A DNA stretch of 64,000 nucleotides, taken from contig NJPS01000044.1 of NCBI GenBank assembly GCA_002946415.1, positions 496,001 through 560,000 of the forward strand, read 5' to 3'. Position 1 is the stretch's first letter, and the number at the start of each line of letters is the position of its first letter. This document shows, in pieces, positions 57,691 to 64,000 of this stretch. This DNA is from Rutstroemia sp. NJR-2017a BVV2. Its lineage: Eukaryota > Ascomycota > Leotiomycetes > Helotiales > Rutstroemiaceae. The position numbers and the translations under genes were made by a program. The notes under the pieces are model-generated. The model ran no database searches. It was not told the DNA's origin and saw only the letters and a list, made by a program, of their open reading frames with translations.

Positions 57691-59272
57691 AGGCAGACAG
57701 AGAGGCAAAGTCAAGTACAGCCGGTAAACGGTAACCTTACTCATTTTACCTTACCGCACCCAGCATGCACGCAAGACATAAAAAATTTTCATTTCTACAG
57801 ATAACTCGTACAGTACATGCAGCCATCGCGTCGCGCACCGACGGATATTAAAAAGCAACGAAAACCTCCAACGACCTGAGCTCTGGCGTCCGTGATTGGG
57901 TTGCTGTTGCTTGCATAATGACGATGTGAGCAGTCCGAAATCTAACGAGCCGAGCAGTGAGAAAAAGGGATCGATCCTCTTCCACATCCGGTCAAGGCCA
58001 CAAGTCAAGTCAGTCCCCCAGCGACAGGCCGATGCTGCGTGCTGCGTGCTGCATGCATGCAAAAAGGTTGGATGGCTGGGATTGTATGGCATACTCTCGG
58101 AAAAAAGCTTAAGTAAGCGGACGCGGGTTGGACGAGAGGGAAAAAGTGCTCCGTCCGTACGACCTCACGCACAAGTCGAGGGAAGCAACAAAATCGACAA
58201 TTGATGGATGTTTTTCGCGACTGCCGAACTTTAAGCACTTTTTGTCCATGGCGCCTTTCCTAGGGTGGCACAGTTCGTCGCATGGCTTCCGTCCATCCTA
58301 TCCGGTTGTCAGGTTTTTTACCGCAAGGTTGCTGTGTGGGAGGAGGGAGGATCAGGGGCGAGTGTTTGGGTTTGAACCTTGGAGTTCCCTTGTGCGCTTC
58401 CCAGGTCGAGGGAAAAGTTGGGGTAAAGTTAGGTTAAGTCGAGTGAAGTCAAGTCACACGGAATTCGGGAAGCGAACAGAAACACACAAATATAGCTTAC
58501 TTCGTAATATCAATGAGTTAATCAATGCCATCATTCGAGCAATTCGTCCCCAAGGGTAAATATGTTGGTGAGACCAAACCCATCATCTGATAACAACTAT
58601 AATGCATACGAGTACGTACACAGGTTATGTCATCCATCCAATGCATTAAAGGTAAAAAAAGCATAAAAAGCAAGGCAAGGTATATCTAACCTTCGTACCT
58701 GTACAGCCCAGCCCAGCTCACGCACTCGGCCAGGCAACATCCGTCCGCTCACTCGCTCGCTCAAATTGCACCGTTGACTAGTTAGCCGGAGCGAAAAAAG
58801 CGACAGCTCATCACCTCAAATAGTCGCTCATGTGGTCATGAATCCTTCACCTTCACCTCCCCTCCCCCTCACACCATCCCCCCATTTCCCAATTCCCTTT
58901 AAAAGCGCCCTAGTCTTCCACACCGACAAAACCAATTTTCCCAACGCCCATTCTCGCGACCTAAAGTGGGCAAGCCAGATCCGGTCGTGGGGTGGAAAAG
59001 GATGCGATTCAATCTATTTATCTGACCGAATTTATGCATCTTTAATGCACCTTAAACCGTCTGCCCTCTTAAGTCATCCTCCGCCTTGTTGCTTCCCCGA
59101 TCGAGATTTTAGATATGAATCACGTGCGCAGCGTCGTTCTTGTCTTGCGTTCTCGGAGGTGAGATATTGAGTGTGTGGATATGGTAGGATGGAACTGGTC
59201 TGAAGTCCGCAGTGGGTGCTTTATCTAGTCGATATTACTTGTATTATCATCGTACTTGATGTCTCTCTTCTT

Positions 59273-59300
59273 CTCTCTGTCTCTGTCTCTGTCTCTCTCC
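59273..59300. repeat. CTCTGT hexamer repeat
   Basis: CTCTGTCTCTGTCTCTGTCTCT run just downstream of the SAT4-like gene. Confidence 0.7.
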
Positions 59301-59348
59301 CCGTTCCGTATATCCATGGTATACCCGCCGCGCTGGCTGCAGTGTCGC

Positions 59349-60831
59349 TCATAGCGCATGGATTAAGACATCCTGACTCTCTGCATGACGTAGTTCTCTG
59401 TCGCGTGCCTGATAGCTTATATGATCGGGCAATTCGTACAGACTCGACGCAAAGCGTGACGACGAAGGCGATCGATTGGTTTCGATGAATGAGCTCATAC
59501 TCGTGCGATCAGTGCGCCTGCTCCGCTCAGAGTCTTTGGTTAGACGAGCTGGCCCGCGCTCGATGAATGAGTAGATGCTGGATACGCGTTCCATGCCCGC
59601 CGTGTCTTCGACGTCTTCGAGTTCACAGGATTCGGGCGAGCTGCTGAGGTATGAGAGGGGAAGCAGTTGGCGAGAACCTCGAGTTTTGCCGACGTAGGTT
59701 TCGGGAATTTCACTGATGCTGGATAATTGCGTTGTTTGGGGGTGGAATGATGTAGGATGGTTTATTTTGGAGGCGGTGCGGTTGTACGAAAGCCTGTATG
59801 GTGTCGAGGCTGGCGTCTGGACGTTACGACCAAATAGAGAGGGTAAGTAGACAGAAAAGAATGGTTTGGTTGCAGGTAAGGCGGTACATATCTGCAGAAT
59901 ATGTTAATGATCTGAGGTGATGTGTCCGCTCTCTGTCGCAAGTGCGGTTGGGTATATGGAATTCTTACTATTCCAATATAAAGCTCTAGGACGCTGGAGA
60001 TCCATAAAGGAAACGAGTACCAAGTGCGGTCATAGTTTGAAGTGGCTAGGTACGCATAGTAAATCCTTACCGTACCCGAAGCGCATACGACTAGCCCTGC
60101 AGCGAAGAGCAAAGAGAGCATGACCTGTTGACGGATGGGGATTGGAAGACTAAAGACAGTAGGAATCGGCAGGAAGAAAACGAAGAAATCCGTCAACGTG
60201 TTAATGATTCCACTCGCCAAGATATGGGTTCGCTCGTCGATACAGTTCTGTGGAGAGAAAGACAATTTCCAGTAATCGGATATGGGTCTATAATATGTTC
60301 AGCGGGTTTACTTGGGTAGTGTGACACTGCGACATACGTGCAGTTGTTGATGATGACAGCTTCAAAGGCGATTGCTTCACATGCAACTACGATTATTCCT
60401 GCAATGGCTAATTGTTTGAGAACACCGGTTCCCCTAGACATGACCCGCATGACTAGAATGAGCAGAGAGATCTTGGTGCATGCGACGGCGAGTCCGAAGA
60501 GACATTCGAGGACAATCGATATCTTGAGTCCGAATACCACGTCGTCAGGCGACAGATCCCACACATGACGATTCCATTGCCACACATCGTCAGCAAGAAT
60601 TCCAAGAACCGCGCAAGCGGTAGTAGGTAAGACGGCGATCAAAAGGAAGACATCATCAGCACCGAAGGTTTTGGAAAGATACACCCGAGTGAAGGTCCGT
60701 AAGCCAACCACGAGCAGCACGATAGGAAAGAAAATGAGTGTGATGATAAGAAGTTCCGGACCTCTAGTTATCGGATTCGAGTAGTTCGGTTGTGGGAAGG
60801 ACGAAAGAACAGCAGGAGGGGGTAACTGCAT
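59349..60831 (-). CDS. SAT4/PTH11-like rhodopsin-fold membrane protein
   Basis: Three exons, complement(59349..59891, 59969..60287, 60338..60831), 451 aa. Seven hydrophobic helices span about 25-290: ELLIITLIFFPIVLLVVGLR, the FGADDVFLLIAVLPTTACAV motif, VVFGLKISIVLECLFGLAVA, the TKISLLILVMRV helix, a loop with DYWK..NCIDE, then ILASGIINTLTDFFVFFLPI, VMLSLLFAAGLVVCASGTVR and a helix ending in ELYIGIICTALPATKPFF. This is the fungal rhodopsin-like (SAT4/PTH11) family, which includes surface-sensing receptors of pathogens. There is no CFEM domain. The last ~150 residues are a Ser/Arg/Glu-rich cytosolic tail. The acceptor at 60288 was chosen because it alone joins the frames and restores the family's YW..C segment. 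Same strand as the Git3-like gene. Confidence 0.85.
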
Positions 60832-62250
60832 TGTAGCGACGGAGCGAGCGATGGGGGGCTCTGAAGCCGAACAAGAAGAAGGTTTGCAAAATGCCAACAC
60901 TACAAACGACGAGAAGAGCTCTACCTTAATACCATACTTTGCACGAGCTATCTATAACTTTGACCTATGTGCGCATGCAAACAATCATCTCAAGATTCGC
61001 TATTCTATGACTTGCGTTTGGAGTTCAGAGGCTAGGGATATTATCGGATGGTTTGCCCAGGGACATGAAATAGTTCACGGGTGAAGTCAAAGTGACCGGC
61101 CTTGTCATCGAGAGGGGAAATTGTCCGAAGCAGCAGCTTCATTGATTGGTATGTGGTGGGAGCGCTCTGGTAACAGCTAGGCTACTAAGCTCTCTAGGAA
61201 AATAGGTCCCGCGTAGCTGCGAGCCATTGCTGGGTGCTCGGATAGCGAAGAGGAAAAAGTTCCAGCAAGAGGGGAAATGCTCAAAACATACGAAGTTCAA
61301 GCATTTCCTGACATATTTAGATAGAACTCAATCGATTTTTATCGTCTGGTGTGGGCAGATACGACTTTGCAGCAAGTTGAGTGATTTGATTCGTGTTGTA
61401 GCAGAATATTAAGAGGTGAAGAGGCTATCGACGATCTTACAAGAGCATTAGACCTTGTGAGAAAACACCACACAAGTGTTCTACTCCGTCTGCCGTGGGA
61501 ATCACTGTTACAGCGAAGTTATGATCGCCGCGGCAGCGTTACAGTGTTCTGCGTGGTGTCCGTGCCTCCACATATATTTCCGTCCGCATTGCAACCGTTC
61601 TCAACTCCGATTGTGCCGGACCCTTTGACGATAAGCTAACAGCCATCTCAAGCCTTTTAGAATAGAATATGGAAAATTGCACTGGGGGAATATTCCGAGA
61701 AGACAAAGCACCATGAGTCGAGCAGACAAGCGACCAGCCATCTCGCAAGCGTCGGCATTCCGGTGTTTTGGTTCTTCGGCAACTTGGCTAACACTGACTC
61801 GTCCAATCACGTCTTCAAGTTAGCCGTCAATCAGTATCTGCAAAACATTGCACACTATTTACAAGTCTCCGATATTATGGTCACATCATTTATTTTGTGG
61901 ATAGGGTTTTGTTTGAACATCGGATTACTGTTGCGAGGGGAGACCGAGATGCGGTGGCGACTTGAATACGAGCGACAGCAGGGAAGCTCTATCTTAAATA
62001 TTTCTTCAGTTATTCCTGCTATTGAGATCTCAGACCGTTCGAGCCTCTTTCTTGGCCCTCGAATCGTACTTTCTAATGATTCTATACCACAGTGTACAGA
62101 TTGAGACGAAGTGCTACCGCATCCCTGGCCAAGGGACGCCCTATGTTAGGACTTGGCCATTGAAGCCCAAGCAACAATTGATTGCTCGGATGAGGTGGCG
62201 AGCTTCGTAGTTATTTTGACTTGTTCATTCCATCAGCTCTGATGTTTTTC
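60832..62250. other. Intergenic between SAT4-like and RIO2 genes
   Basis: 1.4 kb. A 113-codon frame (61763-62104) with a hydrophobic middle starts at TTG and shows no family features. No gene is supported. Confidence 0.45.
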
Positions 62251-63507
62251 TCAAGTCTTTTCTTCGATTTTTAAATGGGCCATCGAAGCCTCCCCTACAT
62301 CGTCACTTGATGTCTTGGCATTCTCCTCTGTCTTTGTAAGGTCGCCAGGTTTTTCAACATCCTCCACGTTTCCACCGTCTTCATTGTCCTCAGTATCATC
62401 CTCATCTTCGTCACCTTCTTCCTCGTCCTCATCCTCGTCCTCATCCTCGTCCTCCTCATCACCTCTCTCAGCACCAGGCTCGCCATCTCCATCGACTCCT
62501 ACCGCCTTCATGTAATTCTCCAATTCCTTCGCCATTTTCCTTGAAAATCCAGACGCTTCGACAGACACATCTAACCTCGGCATACCATCCTTACCTAAAA
62601 GCTTGCGAGCATCTGCCAGGAATGGACCCTTTTCGTTGCTTGTGAAGTGAAACCGGCGCTCGAAGAATCGCTTGATACAGTTGACATCTCGATCAAAGTA
62701 ATATTCAGCATTTGCATGATCGATAGAGACCATTTGTGGAAAATCGATCAAGATTGGTGTGAGAGTGATGGGTGACTCAGGGGCATCGGGGTTTGTCTCT
62801 TCTTTAATTAAGATATTGAACTCGTTGAAATCGCCGTGAATGAGACCGCATTGAGCCAAACGCAGGATCATGGATATAAGCTCCGCATACAAAGATGCCG
62901 GATCTGGAACAGATGAGATCTGTCGCATAGGAAATGCGTCAATCAACGACATCACTATAGTATGTCTGGATTGTGCGAGCGGTTCCGGCACTGGAAATCC
63001 ATTCTCACGGAGCGCTTGCATAAACGTGTATTCCTTCAGAGCAGCTAATCGCGACATGTGCATCCAAGACGCCGATGATCTATGTCGTAGATAATCTCTG
63101 TTCGCTTTCACAGTGCGAAAAGATATTCGTCCTAATCGGTGGATCTTAAGCACCCTTTGGACACCCTTTTCATCCGCCACCACAAAAATATCACTTTCCT
63201 TTCCCACCCCAATTTGATTTCCCACACTGTATACATCCTTGCGCTTCCGATATGTATTTAGAGCCAAATAGTCGAGCCCTCCATATGTAAGACGGTAGCC
63301 ATCATATTTTGCATTTTTCAGTCGTGCGATCAAGTTGACTTTCGCGAGTGCGGATATGCATCTGTGAACCCCGCCTCGAAGACCTGACAATTGCGCAATG
63401 AGGGGTGTAGGAACCACTTCGTGATTTTTGGAGCCTTGTTCGACAGCAGTGAGAGTCCGCCAGTCCTCCGCGGTCAAATACCGCATAGCCTTTGTATCGA
63501 GCTTCAT
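62251..63507 (-). CDS. rio2: Atypical protein kinase/ATPase RIO2
   Basis: Single exon, 418 aa. An N-terminal winged helix (about 9-90) is followed by the RIO2 kinase: ATP loop IGVGKESDIF (from 99), Lys121 (RVLKIHRLG), GRISFRTVK, catalytic LIHGDFNEFN with Asp226, and metal-binding Asp255 in LIDFPQMV. SIDHANAEYYFDRDVNCI and the following helix are typical of RIO2. The last ~75 residues are almost all acidic (several DED/EDE runs) and then Lys-rich. RIO2 acts in late maturation of 40S ribosomal subunits in the cytoplasm. The lack of introns contrasts with most neighbours. The GA-rich acidic tract (62390-62470) is low complexity at DNA level. Confidence 0.96.
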   Translation of the reverse strand: MKLDTKAMRYLTAEDWRTLTAVEQGSKNHEVVPTPLIAQLSGLRGGVHRCISALAKVNLIARLKNAKYDGYRLTYGGLDYLALNTYRKRKDVYSVGNQIGVGKESDIFVVADEKGVQRVLKIHRLGRISFRTVKANRDYLRHRSSASWMHMSRLAALKEYTFMQALRENGFPVPEPLAQSRHTIVMSLIDAFPMRQISSVPDPASLYAELISMILRLAQCGLIHGDFNEFNILIKEETNPDAPESPITLTPILIDFPQMVSIDHANAEYYFDRDVNCIKRFFERRFHFTSNEKGPFLADARKLLGKDGMPRLDVSVEASGFSRKMAKELENYMKAVGVDGDGEPGAERGDEEDEDEDEDEDEEEGDEDEDDTEDNEDGGNVEDVEKPGDLTKTEENAKTSSDDVGEASMAHLKIEEKT

Positions 63508-63912
63508 GTTGAGTCAGTGATGTGCTACAAAATTCTGTCTTGTAGCCGCCCCTCCAAAAATATAAATTTAATTTTTGCAGTTAAGTTTAGAAGAGGCGTG
63601 TATTTATTAGTTTTTGCTAAATGCACATATGCTTCTGACTGAGACACTGGGTGTGCAATTAAGGTTTGTGCCTTTCGGCTGCTAGATATACCTCTTTAAG
63701 CTACGATTTGGTAAAGCTGCTTAGACGCGAAAGCAGACCTGCCTGGAAGCCTCCATCAAGAAACCAAACTTATCACGAATTCCACGACCTACCTTTCACT
63801 ACATCCTCCCTGTAGTGGCTAATACCATTTACTGCGCATTGAACTTAGCCATTCCTTTTGCCCGCTCATCAAATTCAACGATACCTCATTCCGAATCCAC
63901 CTTAGAAACAAC
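63508..63912. promoter_or_regulatory. Divergent promoter region (RIO2 / partial gene)
   Basis: 405 bp between opposite starts. No specific site assigned. Confidence 0.4.
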
Positions 63913-64000
63913 ATGGCGCAAGATGGCGAACCACCAAAGTCTGTTGACAAAGGCAAAGGCAAAGCCGTTTCTGATCCCAAGAAGCCTGAGGAGGTAGAGA
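63913..64000 (+). CDS. 5' end of a gene, possibly proteasome subunit RPN1 (partial)
   Basis: The ATG at 63913 opens a frame to the window edge: a hydrophilic start beginning MAQDGEPPKSVDKGKGKA, with Lys/Glu/Pro following. This resembles the disordered N terminus of fungal 26S proteasome base subunit Rpn1 as I remember it, but only 29 codons are visible and no domain is reached, so the name is a guess. The frame beginning at 63815 overlaps it in another phase. Confidence 0.4.
   Translation, partial: MAQDGEPPKSVDKGKGKAVSDPKKPEEVE

Larger units (their letters stand above)
56110..59348. other. 3.2-kb gene-free region upstream of the GPCR gene
   Basis: Only short, motif-free frames. Rich in simple repeats: AAGCCAGG units (56463-56490), GTAT tetramers (56899-56973), GGTCT pentamers (57125-57150), CAGCACA runs (57655-57690), GTCTCT (59273-59300). 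It probably contains the GPCR promoter and a long leader, and at its right end the 3' flank of the SAT4-like gene. Confidence 0.45.

Noticed and set aside
44300..60000. Possible secondary-metabolite or other functional gene cluster
   Set aside because: The genes found (histidine synthesis, receptors, a carrier-like protein, a tRNA) share no pathway, and there is no synthase, P450 or cluster regulator.
61763..62104. 113-codon frame with a hydrophobic middle
   Set aside because: It starts only at TTG, has no recognisable family and no supporting signals.

Overview
The window is nuclear DNA of a filamentous ascomycete (Pezizomycotina). The signs are short spliceosomal introns (about 48-120 bp, GT..AG, with CTAAC/CTGAC-like branch sites), a full-length cytoplasmic dynein heavy chain, a SAT4/PTH11-type rhodopsin-like membrane protein, a Git3-type GPCR, an AA9 lytic polysaccharide monooxygenase and a small secreted Cys protein. 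These suggest a plant-associated or plant-degrading fungus. A Leotiomycete-like affiliation is only a guess. Gene models were built by hand-splicing; all exon sets listed keep an open frame.

Layout. 0-10.5 kb: TMEM42/EamA-like membrane protein (+), HLTF/RAD5-like SNF2-RING helicase (-), long PMP3-like proteolipid (+), a divergent histone H4 variant in five exons (-), Svf1-like ceramide/survival factor (-), mitochondrial ribosomal protein L11 (+). 10.5-22.8 kb: a long leader, HAL4/SAT4-like kinase (+), Hsp10 (+, with a heat-shock element), AA9-CBM18 secreted oxidase (+), TYW1 wyosine synthase (+). 23-31 kb: FAR1-type DNA-binding protein (-), PP2A catalytic subunit (-), exocyst EXO84 (-), TOM20 (+). 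31.5-44.7 kb: dynein heavy chain (+). 46.4-53.1 kb: carrier-like membrane protein (+), a 2.9-kb gene-poor block with degenerate repeats, small secreted protein (+), an intron-containing tRNA-Arg(CCT) with a poorly paired acceptor stem, histidinol-phosphatase (+). 53.3-64 kb: a 15-bp minisatellite, Git3-like GPCR (-) with a 3.2-kb upstream region, SAT4/PTH11-like membrane protein (-), RIO2 kinase (-), and the first codons of a gene resembling RPN1 (+), cut by the window edge.

Most genes are unrelated housekeeping functions, arranged as divergent, convergent or tandem neighbours; no biosynthetic gene cluster or defence-like cassette is seen. The nearest thing to an unusual system is the H4 variant: it keeps the histone-fold length and many core residues, but has a longer altered N-terminal tail and many core substitutions. 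Other leads are the AA9-CBM18 pairing, stop-free in-frame introns inside the membrane anchors of TOM20 and TYW1, the lone FAR1-type protein, the secreted Cys protein, the odd tRNA, and a repeated C-rich to G-rich switch inside coding exons.
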